Below, piece by piece: positions 8,594 through 17,167 of a DNA stretch of 64,000 bases. Source of the DNA: Mesorhizobium sp. PAMC28654. GTDB lineage: Bacteria; Pseudomonadota; Alphaproteobacteria; Rhizobiales; Rhizobiaceae. How positions within the stretch are numbered: position 1 is the stretch's first letter; every line of letters begins with the position of its first letter. The translations under genes were made by a program, and so were the position numbers. The DNA is taken from contig NZ_CP085135.1 of the NCBI RefSeq assembly GCF_020616515.1, positions 62,001 to 126,000 on the forward strand, read 5' to 3'. Below the pieces are notes generated by a model. That model was not told where the DNA came from. It searched no databases and was given only the letters and a program-made list of their open reading frames with translations.

Positions 8594-11053
8594 CTACATC
8601 TTCACCCGCTCCGACTTCGGATCATACATCGGCTTCAGCGATGCTTCCGCGGCAAAGCGCTCACCGGCGATCTCGATCTCATAGGACGACGCCAGCACAT
8701 CCGCTTCGCTTTCGCCCTGGCACGGGACGTAACCCAGCCCGATGGCGCCGCCGAGATGATGGCCGTAATTGCCTGACGTGATCGGGCCGACGATCTTGCC
8801 GTCGCGCAGGATCGCCTCGTTGTGGAAGAGCAGGGGTTGCGGGTCCTTCAGCCGGAACTGGACCAGGCGGCGTGACAGGCCGGCTTCCTTCTTCTTCAGC
8901 ACGGCATCGCGGCCGATGAAGTCGCCCTTGGCGGTCTTGACCGCGAAACCAAGGCCGGCTTCCAGCACATTGTCTTCGTCGGTGATGTCGTGGCCGAAAT
9001 GCCGGAAGGCCTTTTCGATGCGGCAGGAATCCAGCGTGTGCAGGCCGCAAAGTTTCAGGCCGACATCGGCACCGGCGTCCTCGATCGCCTCGAAGACATG
9101 GGCTGCCTGGTCGGTCGAGACGTAGAGCTCCCAGCCGAGTTCGCCGACATAGGTAACGCGGTGGGCGCGGGCCAGGCCCATGCCGATCTCGATTTCCTGG
9201 AACGTGCCGAACGGGTGAGCTTCGTTGGAGAAATCGTTCGGGCTGGCCTTCTGGATCAGCTTGCGCGCATCCGGGCCCATCAGGCAGAGCACGCTTTCGG
9301 CCGCCGTCACATCGGTGATGACGACGAACTCATCGCTCAGATGCTTGCGCAGCCAGGCAAGATCGCGCTGCAGTGTGGCGCCGGGCACGACGAGGAAGTA
9401 GGCCGTATCCGAGAGCCGCGAGACGGTGAGGTCGCTCTCGATCCCGCCCCGCTGGTTGAGCATCTGGGCGTAGACTATCTTGCCCGGTGCGACGTCCATG
9501 TCATTGGCGCACAGCCTTTGCAGGAAGGCACAGGCATCACGGCCCTCGACGCGGATCTTGCCGAACGAGGTCATGTCGAACAGGCCGACCTTGTTGCGAA
9601 CAGCCAGATGTTCCTCTCGCTGGTTGTCGAACCAGTTCTGCCGCTTCCAGGAGTAGCGATATTCGCGCTCCTGGCCTTCGCGGGCGAACCAGTTGGCGCG
9701 TTCCCAGCCGGCGACTTCGCCGAACACGGCGCCGCGCGCTTTGAGATGCTCATGCAGCGGCGAGCGGCGGACGTTGCGGGAGGTCGCCATCTGCCGATAG
9801 GGGAAATGGTCGGCATAGAGCAGGCCGAGCGTCTCGGAGACACGCTCCTTCAGGTAGCGGCGGTTCTTCTGGAACGGCTGGGCGCGGCGGATGTCGACTT
9901 CCCACAGGTCGAAGGGGGCTTCGCCGTCATTGATCCACTGCGCTAGCGCCATGCCGGCGCCGCCGGAGGAGACGATGCCGATCGAATTGTAGCCGGTCGC
10001 CATCCAGTAGCCGCGGAGTTCCGGTGCTTCGCCGAGATAATAGCGATCGTCTGGTGTGAAACTCTCCGGGCCGTTGAAGAAAGTGTGGATGCCGGCAGTC
10101 GCCAGCATCGGCATACGATTGACGCCCATTTCGAGGATCGGCTCGAAATGGTCCATGTCCTCCGGCAATTGGTCGAAGCAGAAATCCTCACGGATACCGT
10201 CCATGCCCCACGGCTTGGCCACCGGCTCGAAGGCGCCCAGCATCATCTTGCCGGCGTCTTCCTTGTAGTAGGCGCACTCGTCGGGAACGCGCAGCACCGG
10301 CAGCCGGCTGAGGCCGGGGATGGGTTCGGTGACGAGATAGAAATGCTCGCAGGCATGCAGCGGGATGGTGACGCCGTTCTGCGCGCCCAGTTCACGCGCC
10401 CACATGCCGGCGCAGTTGACGACGATGTCGGCCTCGATCGTGCCCTGTTCGTCGCCCTGTGCCCAGGACACACCGGTGACGCGACCGGCTTTGGTGTGGA
10501 CCTTGGTGACCTTCACATTCTCGACAATGGTGGCGCCGCGCTGGCGCGCGCCCTTGGCCAGCGCCATGGCGATGTTGGCGGGGTCGCACTGGCCGTCGAG
10601 CGGCAGATGCACGGCGCCGACGACGTCGGAAACATTCAGATGCGGATACATCTGCTTGACTTCATTGGGTGAAATCTCGCGCACGTCGACATCGAAGGCG
10701 CGGGCGAGCGATGCCTGCCGGTAGATCTCGTGCTTGCGCTCCTCGGTCAGCGCGACGGTGATCGAGCCGACCTGCCGCATGCCGGTGCCGACCTCGGTCT
10801 CAGCTTCCAGCTTGACGTAAAGATCGGCCGAATATTTCGCCAGCCGGGTCATGTTCTGCGAGCCGCGCAACTGGCCGATGAGGCCGGCGGCGTGCCAGGT
10901 CGTGCCTGACGTCAGCTGCTTGCGCTCAAGCAAGACGATGTCGGTCCAGCCGAGCTTGGCCAGATGATAGGCGACCGAGCAGCCGGAGACGCCGCCGCCG
11001 ATGATGACGGCGCGGGCCTTGGTGGGGATGGCTTTGAGGGTAGTCGTGTTCAT
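8594..11053 (-). CDS. FAD-dependent dimethylglycine/sarcosine-type dehydrogenase with GcvT domain
   Basis: 819 aa. The N-terminal DAO-type FAD domain has VIIGGGVSGCSVAYHLAKLG near residue 16 and GTTWHAAG near 50; His54 of WHAAG corresponds to the His that binds FAD covalently in dimethylglycine oxidase. A cap region follows near 380-440, and the C-terminal half is a GcvT-like tetrahydrofolate domain (GELGWELYV near 645, ending with DPKSERVKM). The family oxidatively demethylates N-methylglycines and passes formaldehyde to THF as methylene-THF. It is the last gene of a four-gene overlapping operon; its start overlaps the aminotransferase stop by 4 bases. Exact N-methyl substrate is uncertain. 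Confidence 0.88.
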   Translation of the reverse strand: MNTTTLKAIPTKARAVIIGGGVSGCSVAYHLAKLGWTDIVLLERKQLTSGTTWHAAGLIGQLRGSQNMTRLAKYSADLYVKLEAETEVGTGMRQVGSITVALTEERKHEIYRQASLARAFDVDVREISPNEVKQMYPHLNVSDVVGAVHLPLDGQCDPANIAMALAKGARQRGATIVENVKVTKVHTKAGRVTGVSWAQGDEQGTIEADIVVNCAGMWARELGAQNGVTIPLHACEHFYLVTEPIPGLSRLPVLRVPDECAYYKEDAGKMMLGAFEPVAKPWGMDGIREDFCFDQLPEDMDHFEPILEMGVNRMPMLATAGIHTFFNGPESFTPDDRYYLGEAPELRGYWMATGYNSIGIVSSGGAGMALAQWINDGEAPFDLWEVDIRRAQPFQKNRRYLKERVSETLGLLYADHFPYRQMATSRNVRRSPLHEHLKARGAVFGEVAGWERANWFAREGQEREYRYSWKRQNWFDNQREEHLAVRNKVGLFDMTSFGKIRVEGRDACAFLQRLCANDMDVAPGKIVYAQMLNQRGGIESDLTVSRLSDTAYFLVVPGATLQRDLAWLRKHLSDEFVVITDVTAAESVLCLMGPDARKLIQKASPNDFSNEAHPFGTFQEIEIGMGLARAHRVTYVGELGWELYVSTDQAAHVFEAIEDAGADVGLKLCGLHTLDSCRIEKAFRHFGHDITDEDNVLEAGLGFAVKTAKGDFIGRDAVLKKKEAGLSRRLVQFRLKDPQPLLFHNEAILRDGKIVGPITSGNYGHHLGGAIGLGYVPCQGESEADVLASSYEIEIAGERFAAEASLKPMYDPKSERVKM

Positions 11054-12231
11054 GCGGCCTCTCGGCGGTAGCTGGATACGAAGCGGCGCAAGCGAAAGGC
11101 GGCTTCCGTCAGCACCGCTTCGGGCTGGCAGAGGCTGATGCGGATATGGCCTGCGGCGGCCTCGCCGAAGCTGGAACCGGGCATGACGCCGACGTTTTCC
11201 TTGTCGAGGAATGCGAAGGCGAATTTCTCGTCGTCCCGTTCGATATCGCTGATGTCGAGCATGACATACATGCCGCCTTCGGAACCGCGCACTGTGACAT
11301 CGTTCATGCCGCTGACAGCATCGAGGAAGACGGTGCGCCGCGCCGCGTAACGCTCGGCGATGTCCTTCACACCGTAATGGTTCTCAAGCGCCTCGGCGCA
11401 AGCGATCGAGATGAAGGCCGGCAGGCCGTAGGTCGTCACCAGATTGAGATTGGTCAACAGCGTGATCATCTCCTCCGGACCGGTCAGCCAGCCCATGCGC
11501 CAGCCGGTCATGCCGTGGCTCTTCGACATGGAATTGATGACCAGCGTGCGCTCGGCCATGCCGGGCAGCGAGCGCGGCGAAATGTGCTCGCCGCCGCCCA
11601 GCGTCCAGTAGACCTCGTCCGACAGCAACCAGAGGTCATGCTCCTTGCAAATCTCGGCCAGCTCTTCCAGCCGCTCGCGGGAATAGACAGCACCGGTCGG
11701 GTTGTTGGGCGTGTTGATCAGGATGGCGCGGGTGTTCGGTCGAACAGCCGCGCGGATCATGTCGGCATGTGGCTGGAAGCCATCCTCGGCCGGCGTCTCG
11801 ACGACGGTGAAACTGGCTCCGGCGGCGCTGAACGTGTTGGGATAGGTGGCGTAGTAGGGTGCAACCACGATGGCGTGGTCGCCCTGGTCGAGAACGGCCT
11901 GGACAGATGCGTAGAGCGCCGCCTGGCCACCCGGTGTAGCGATAACCTGATCCGGTGTCGTCTCAACCCCGGTGCAAGCGCTGGAGGCGGCGGCCATCGC
12001 CTTGCGCAGTCGCGGTAGGCCAGGAAGCGGGGTGTAGTGGTGGTGGCTGCCGCGAACCGCGGCCACGCAGGCTTCGATCGTTTCCGAAGGCGTGTCGAAG
12101 TCATGGTCGCCGACCGAGAGCATGATGATGTCCTCGCCGGCAGCCTTGCGGGCCCAGGCCGCCGAATGGACTTCCCAGCCATCCTTGCCCGACGGCACGA
12201 TGCCGGAAATGCGCGATGATGGTCTAGGCAT
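11050..12231 (-). CDS. class I/II PLP aminotransferase
   Basis: 393 aa. The ATG at 12231 (MPRPSSRISGIVPSG) is chosen because GGGAGGT lies 5 bases upstream. Fold-type I motifs include TPGGQAALYAS near residue 100, NTPNNPTGAVYSRERL near 170 and the PLP lysine in INSMSKSHGMTGWRMGW near 233. It overlaps the upstream methyltransferase gene by 8 bases and the downstream dehydrogenase by 4. Aspartate/aromatic-type transfer of an amino group is expected. In a one-carbon operon it may process an amino acid such as glycine, serine or a methionine relative, which is inference. Confidence 0.88.
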   Translation of the reverse strand: MPRPSSRISGIVPSGKDGWEVHSAAWARKAAGEDIIMLSVGDHDFDTPSETIEACVAAVRGSHHHYTPLPGLPRLRKAMAAASSACTGVETTPDQVIATPGGQAALYASVQAVLDQGDHAIVVAPYYATYPNTFSAAGASFTVVETPAEDGFQPHADMIRAAVRPNTRAILINTPNNPTGAVYSRERLEELAEICKEHDLWLLSDEVYWTLGGGEHISPRSLPGMAERTLVINSMSKSHGMTGWRMGWLTGPEEMITLLTNLNLVTTYGLPAFISIACAEALENHYGVKDIAERYAARRTVFLDAVSGMNDVTVRGSEGGMYVMLDISDIERDDEKFAFAFLDKENVGVMPGSSFGEAAAGHIRISLCQPEAVLTEAAFRLRRFVSSYRREAA

Positions 12232-13129
12232 GTATACCTCCCGAAATGTCATAGCCGGCCTGGTCCAGCCGGTCGCGTAGAGCAGCGATATGCGCCGGTC
12301 CGACTTCGCAGCAGCCGCCGACGATGGTTGCACCGGCTTCCACCCAGCCCATTGCCTGGCTGGCATAGGCTTCCGGATCAAGGTCGTGGCGGGCGTGCAG
12401 CACATCCACGGTGCCGCCATGCTTCAGCGCGTCGACCGAGGTGAAGCCGTTGGCGTAGGCACCGACCGGCCCGCCGAGGTCGATGAGTTCGGATAACGCC
12501 GCGCTGACCGCTTCGGGCCGGCAGCAATTAACCAGCCGTGCGGCGACCGGCAGGCCGTCGAGTGCGTTTGCAGCCGCGGCGATCGTCTCGCCGCTGCGCA
12601 GGCACGGCCTGCCGTGGTCGGCCAGCGTCCAGGACACCCAGACCGGCTTGCCGCTTTCCGATGCCGCCGTGACGGCCGCGCGTGCCTCCTCGGCGGACGC
12701 CATGGTTTCGCACAGGAACAGGTCGACGCCCTCGGCCTGCTCGGCAACGATGCGGCGGTAGATGTCGAGCGTGTCCTCGAATGAAATGGTCAGCGCCTGT
12801 GCGTAGCTACCGAAAAGCGGGGATAGGCAGCCGGCAATGGTTGCCTCGCCGGCTTGTTCGCAAGCCTGCCTTGCAAGCTCGATGCCGCGCTTCTGCAATG
12901 GCTTGAACAGATCCTCCGCGCCCTCACGCGCCAGGCGCTCCGGTGTCGCGGAATAGGTGTTGATGGTGATGACGCGGGCGCCGGCGCGGATGAACTCCGC
13001 GTGCAGGTCGCGCACCAGATCCGGTTCGTCGATCAGCACCCTGGCCGACCACAGCGGCGTCGGCTCGGAGCGGCTGCGGCGCACCAGTTCCTGCCCCATG
13101 CCGCCATCCGTAAGGATGATCGGCTTCAT
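12224..13129 (-). CDS. homocysteine S-methyltransferase family protein (BHMT/MmuM-like)
   Basis: 301 aa. The ATG at 13129 (MKPIILTDGGMGQEL) overlaps the upstream dehydrogenase stop as ATGA, so the 10-residue longer frame is rejected. Zinc-binding cysteines typical of the family are present as NCCRPE near residue 208 and GGCCEVGP near 273. Such enzymes transfer a methyl group from betaine, S-methylmethionine or similar to homocysteine or a relative. Encoded between two N-methylglycine dehydrogenases, a betaine-type donor is attractive, because demethylating betaine yields dimethylglycine for those dehydrogenases. Donor specificity cannot be read from sequence. Confidence 0.87.
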   Translation of the reverse strand: MKPIILTDGGMGQELVRRSRSEPTPLWSARVLIDEPDLVRDLHAEFIRAGARVITINTYSATPERLAREGAEDLFKPLQKRGIELARQACEQAGEATIAGCLSPLFGSYAQALTISFEDTLDIYRRIVAEQAEGVDLFLCETMASAEEARAAVTAASESGKPVWVSWTLADHGRPCLRSGETIAAAANALDGLPVAARLVNCCRPEAVSAALSELIDLGGPVGAYANGFTSVDALKHGGTVDVLHARHDLDPEAYASQAMGWVEAGATIVGGCCEVGPAHIAALRDRLDQAGYDISGGIHA

Positions 13130-15579
13130 GCGCGCAGCCTCTCGTTCTTCGGATCCCACAGTGGCTCATCCTTCTGCACGACCGCCTTGAAGCGGTCGCC
13201 GAAGATTTCGATTTCGATCGCCGTGCCCGGTTCAGCCAGATCGGCCCGCAGCATGCCGAGCGCGATCGATTTGTCGACCCGGTGGCCAAAGCCTCCTGAT
13301 GTGGTTTCGCCAACGATCTTGCCGTCATGCCAGAGCGTCGACACGGAAGGAGCATCACAGTCGCCGGGGTTTTCGACGACCAGCGTGACGAAGCGCTTCT
13401 TCACGCCCTGCTGCTTTTCGCTCAGCAGCGCCGCCTTGCCGCGGAAGTCGGGCTTGTCCCATTTGACGAAGCGCTCCAGCCCGCCCTGAAGGACCGAGTA
13501 GTCGGTCGAAAGGTCGCCCTTCCAGGTGCGATAGCCTTTTTCGAGCCGCAGCGAATCGAGAGCATACATGCCGAAAGGCTTCAGGCCATGCTTCTGGCCG
13601 GCAGCCCAGATGGCATCGAAGATGGCGGCGGTGTCGTCGACCCTTGTATGGATTTCCCAGCCCAGTTCGCCGGCGAAGGAAACGCGCACCAGTCGGGCCC
13701 AGTGGCCGGCGATGCTGGTTTCCTGATGCGTCAGCCACGGCAGCGACAGGTCGGCGGCGGAGACATCGGCGAGGATCTTTCGCGAATTGGGGCCAGCGAG
13801 GATCTGGGTGGAATATTCCTCGGTCCGGTCGATCAGCTTGAAAGTCGCATTTTTCGGCATGCGCGACTTCAGCCATTCGAAATCGTGCCATTGCGCGACC
13901 GCCGCCGTGATCAGCGTCATCAGGTTCTCGTCGTGGCGCACGACGGACATCTCGGTGACGATGCGGCCCTTGTCATCGGCAAAGTAGATAAGGCCGATGC
14001 GGCCGGGTTTCGGCACCAGTCCGGTGACCTGCAGGCTCAGCCATTCGGCGGCACCGGGGCCTTCGAGGTTGAAGCGCGAGAAGCCGGGCAGGTCGAGAAT
14101 ACCGGCAGCGTCGCGCACGGCAAGGCACTCCTCGCGCACACGGTGGTGCCAGGGACCTTCACGGCGGAAGGTCATTGTGGCTGCTTCCGACACGTCGTCG
14201 CCGTCCTGCGCGTACCAGGTGGCGCGCTCCCAGCCATTGTAGGCGTCGAAGCAGGCGCCGAGCGCCTTGATGCGATCATGGATCGGCGACAATTTTCTGT
14301 CGCGCCCTTCCGGCCAGGCATGGCGCGGGAACTGGATGGCGTATTCATTGCCGTAGGTTTCCATGCCCTTGGCGACGCAATAGTCGGGCGCGGACGCGAA
14401 TGAGGTGAAGCGGCGCGGGTCGCACGACCACATGTCCCATTCGGTCTGGCCTTGCGTGATCCATTCTGCCAGCACCTTGCCGGCACCGCCGCCCTGGGCA
14501 ATGCCGAAGGTGAAGACACAGGCCTCGAAAGCATTGGGAACACCGGGCATTGGGCCGATCAGCGGGTTGCCGTCCGGCGTATAGGGGATCGGCCCGTTGA
14601 TGACCTTGGACAGGCCGGCGGTGCCGAGGATCGGCACGCGCGCGACGGCATCGGCCAGGTAATGTTCCAGGCGGTCGAGATCGTCGGGGAATAGCTGGAA
14701 GGAAAAATCGTCGGGCATCGGATCGTTGTGGCCGACCCAGTGCGCGCGGCAATTGCGCTCATAGGGGCCGAGATTCATGCCGTTCTTTTCCTGGCGCAGA
14801 TAGTAGGAGGTGTCGACGTCGCGCAGCAGCGGCAGCTTTGAGCCGTTTTCCTTCGACCATGCCGCGAGTTCGGGGATTTCCTCGAACAATATGTACTGAT
14901 GGCTCATCACCATCATAGGCACGTCGCGGCCGAACATCTTGCCCACTTCCGCCGCGCGGTAGCCGGCGGCGTTGACGACGATCTCGCAGCGGATCTCGCC
15001 TTGCGCTGTTTCCACCACCCACTCGTCCTTGTCGCGGCGCACGCCGGTGACCGGGCAGAAGCGGATGATCTTGGCGCCCAGGTCGCGCGCGCCCTTGGCC
15101 AGCGCCTGGGTCAACTGCGCCGGATCGATATCGCCGTCGCTCGGATCGTAGAGCGCGCCCTTCAACTCATGCGTTTCCATGAACGGGTAGCGGCGCTTGA
15201 TCTCGTCGACGCCGATCACGTCGATGTTCATGCCCTGGTAGAGACCCATGCCCTTGGCGCGCTGAAATTCCTGCATACGCTCGACGGTGTGGGCCAGCCG
15301 CAGCGAGCCGGTGACGTGGTAGTTCATGGGATAGTCGACAGCGTCGGCCAGCCCGCGATAGAGCTCGGTCGAATAGCGCTGCATGTTCATCAGCGACCAG
15401 GACGAGGAGAAGGTCGGCACATTGCCAGCGGCATGCCAGGTCGAACCGGAAGTCAGCTCGTTCTTTTCCAGCAGCACGCAGTCGGTCCAGCCCGCCTTGG
15501 CCAGATGGTAGAGCGACGAGGCGCCGACGGCGCCCCCTCCGATGATAACCACGCGCGCCGTGCTCGGCAAACCCGCCAT
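13126..15579 (-). CDS. FAD-dependent dimethylglycine/sarcosine-type dehydrogenase with GcvT domain (second copy)
   Basis: 817 aa with the same architecture as the 8.6-11 kb gene but well diverged. It shows VIIGGGAVGASSLYHLAKAG near residue 11, GSTWHAAG with His49 as the likely covalent FAD site, and the substrate-domain segment YTPDGNPLIGPMPG near 345. The GcvT half has SFAGELGWEIHTR near 650 and GFGHRVDKSIALGML near 765. It is expected to convert dimethylglycine or sarcosine and load methylene-THF. It is the first gene of the overlapping operon and is preceded by a repeat and the XRE-cupin regulator gene. Two paralogues in one operon suggest successive demethylations. Confidence 0.88.
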   Translation of the reverse strand: MAGLPSTARVVIIGGGAVGASSLYHLAKAGWTDCVLLEKNELTSGSTWHAAGNVPTFSSSWSLMNMQRYSTELYRGLADAVDYPMNYHVTGSLRLAHTVERMQEFQRAKGMGLYQGMNIDVIGVDEIKRRYPFMETHELKGALYDPSDGDIDPAQLTQALAKGARDLGAKIIRFCPVTGVRRDKDEWVVETAQGEIRCEIVVNAAGYRAAEVGKMFGRDVPMMVMSHQYILFEEIPELAAWSKENGSKLPLLRDVDTSYYLRQEKNGMNLGPYERNCRAHWVGHNDPMPDDFSFQLFPDDLDRLEHYLADAVARVPILGTAGLSKVINGPIPYTPDGNPLIGPMPGVPNAFEACVFTFGIAQGGGAGKVLAEWITQGQTEWDMWSCDPRRFTSFASAPDYCVAKGMETYGNEYAIQFPRHAWPEGRDRKLSPIHDRIKALGACFDAYNGWERATWYAQDGDDVSEAATMTFRREGPWHHRVREECLAVRDAAGILDLPGFSRFNLEGPGAAEWLSLQVTGLVPKPGRIGLIYFADDKGRIVTEMSVVRHDENLMTLITAAVAQWHDFEWLKSRMPKNATFKLIDRTEEYSTQILAGPNSRKILADVSAADLSLPWLTHQETSIAGHWARLVRVSFAGELGWEIHTRVDDTAAIFDAIWAAGQKHGLKPFGMYALDSLRLEKGYRTWKGDLSTDYSVLQGGLERFVKWDKPDFRGKAALLSEKQQGVKKRFVTLVVENPGDCDAPSVSTLWHDGKIVGETTSGGFGHRVDKSIALGMLRADLAEPGTAIEIEIFGDRFKAVVQKDEPLWDPKNERLRA

Positions 15580-15628
15580 GTTTTTCTCCCAAACTCTCAG
15601 CGCGTTGCGCTTCTATTTTTGTTTTGAT

Positions 15629-15677
15629 GCATGGCCTCATCCCAAAACTGCTGCACGGTTTTGGGCGACATGCATTT
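15629..15677. repeat. degenerate copy of a dispersed hairpin repeat
   Basis: CCCAAAAC (15641-15648) pairs with GTTTTGGG (15658-15665), flanked by ATGCAT on both sides. The element resembles the perfect hairpin at 30245-30295. It lies between the XRE-cupin gene and the dehydrogenase operon. No U-run follows on the gene strand, so it is not a standard terminator. Confidence 0.6.
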
Positions 15678-16279
15678 CAATAAACCGGTGGCGAAACCAC
15701 CCAGATGACAACCGCCGGCTCGGACCCCGGATTGCGCCAGCGATAGGGCTTGCCATCGAAGCGAAAGGAGTCGCCTTCGCCAAGTCGATGCCAGACGCCG
15801 GATATCTGGATGTCGAACAGTCCGGACGCGACATATCCGGCTTCCTCGGTCGGCCGCCGCGCCTCGGTCTTCAGTTCCGCGCCCGGAGCGAAGACCGAAC
15901 GCACCATCTCGAAGCTGCCGCCGAGGTCGGGCGACAGAAGCTCTTCCACCAGGCCCGATTCGTTTGTGCCAAGCGCGCGACGCCTGCCGGCGCGCACAAC
16001 CACGCCGCGCTCGCTTTCCTGCGGCACGTCATGGCTGAATAACAGGCTGATCGGGACACCGAACAGTTCGGCAAGAGCTCTGATATCGCTGAGCGAGGGG
16101 GTCGACAGGCCGCGCTCGACCTGGCTGACCCAGCCGACCGAGCGGCCAAGCTTCAGCCCGGTCTCGGCAAGCGTCAGCCCGCGCGCCTTGCGCAGCGCAC
16201 GAATGTCGCCGGCCAGCAGCCGTTCGTCAGGTCCCTGCAATGTCTGGGCTGTAGTTGGAGGCAAAATCGCTCGTTTCAT
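15677..16279 (-). CDS. XRE-cupin transcriptional regulator
   Basis: 200 aa if started at the ATG at 16279 (MKRAILPP); a start at 16345 would add 22 residues but would place the paired dyads inside coding sequence. HTH_XRE spans about residues 25-80 (RALRKARGLTLAETGLKLG, QVERGLSTPS). The C-terminal cupin (EEAGYVASGLFDIQI, GDSFRFDGKPYRWRNPG) probably binds a small effector. It lies upstream of, and in line with, the dehydrogenase/methyltransferase operon, so it likely controls it and itself. Neither possible start has a strong ribosome site. Confidence 0.85.
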   Translation of the reverse strand: MKRAILPPTTAQTLQGPDERLLAGDIRALRKARGLTLAETGLKLGRSVGWVSQVERGLSTPSLSDIRALAELFGVPISLLFSHDVPQESERGVVVRAGRRRALGTNESGLVEELLSPDLGGSFEMVRSVFAPGAELKTEARRPTEEAGYVASGLFDIQISGVWHRLGEGDSFRFDGKPYRWRNPGSEPAVVIWVVSPPVY

Positions 16280-16342
16280 GAAAAAATCTACTCGAATTTC
16301 ATGAGAAAGCAGGCTCGTGAAAAAATCAAGTGGATTTTCATG
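16276..16342. promoter_or_regulatory. paired operator dyads at the XRE-cupin gene start
   Basis: TCATGAAA...TTTCATGA forms a perfect dyad at 16276-16304, and GTGAAAA...TTTTCATG a second at 16317-16342. Both carry GAAAAAATC in the same position, 39 bases apart, so the two boxes are on nearly the same helical face relative to four turns. The placement at the XRE start and in the divergent gap before the nitroreductase suits autoregulation. Confidence 0.6.
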
Positions 16343-16445
16343 CACTCACAAGATTTGCTTGCGCGATTTTGGCTGATCATGCAAAGGCTCGGCCACGAAC
16401 GGCGAGTGGGGACGTCCGGTCGAGATAAAGGCTAAGGGACGGCCC

Positions 16446-17150
16446 ATGCTGGAAAACACCCCCCGGGTTGCGGATGAAGCCGAGATCGTCGATGAGGCGA
16501 TCGTGTCGCGCCGCTCCGTGCGTGCGTTCCTGCCCGACATGGTCGACGACGATACGATCCGCGCCATCTTGGCCGTTGCCGCGCGCGCGCCATCGGGCAC
16601 CAACATGCAGCCGTGGAAGGTCTACGTCACCAAGGGTGAGGTCAAGCAGCGGATCACCGATGCCATCCTCAATTCCGGCATTCGGGCCGAAAAGGTCGAG
16701 TGGGACGAGTATCAGTACTATCCGACACAGTTCTTCGAACCTTATCTGACACGTCGGCGGGCCAATGGCTTCGGGCTCTATGGCGCACTCGGCATAGGCC
16801 GGCGCGAGGTGGACAAGATGCGCGCCCAGCACGACCGCAACTTCGTCTTCTTCGATGCGCCCGTCGGCATGATCTTCACCATCGACCGGCGGCTGAACCA
16901 GGGCTCGTGGATCGACTACGGCATGTTCCTGCAGAACATCATGGTCGCGGCGCGGGGCAGGGGTCTGCACACCTGTCCGCAGGCGGCTTTCGCGCCCTAT
17001 CACCGGCAGATCAGGCCGGTGCTCAACATCCCCGACGAGGAGATCGTCGTCTGCGGCATGGCGCTCGGCCATGAGGATACGTCCAAGCCAGAGAACGACT
17101 TCCGCACCGACCGCGTGCCGCTGGAAGAATGGGTGACGTTCAGCGAATAG
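16446..17150 (+). CDS. nitroreductase-family flavoprotein
   Basis: 234 aa. Family features are VSRRSVRAFLPD near residue 22 (FMN phosphate-binding Arg/Ser cluster), ARAPSGTNMQPW near 47 and GLHTCPQAAF near 175, with the CGMALGHED segment near 200. FMN-dependent members reduce nitro, quinone or other unsaturated substrates with NAD(P)H. It is divergent from the XRE-cupin gene, with the paired dyads in the shared region, so it may be co-regulated. The physiological substrate is unknown. Confidence 0.9.
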   Translation: MLENTPRVADEAEIVDEAIVSRRSVRAFLPDMVDDDTIRAILAVAARAPSGTNMQPWKVYVTKGEVKQRITDAILNSGIRAEKVEWDEYQYYPTQFFEPYLTRRRANGFGLYGALGIGRREVDKMRAQHDRNFVFFDAPVGMIFTIDRRLNQGSWIDYGMFLQNIMVAARGRGLHTCPQAAFAPYHRQIRPVLNIPDEEIVVCGMALGHEDTSKPENDFRTDRVPLEEWVTFSE

Positions 17151-17167
17151 GCGGCCTGCGACCGTTT

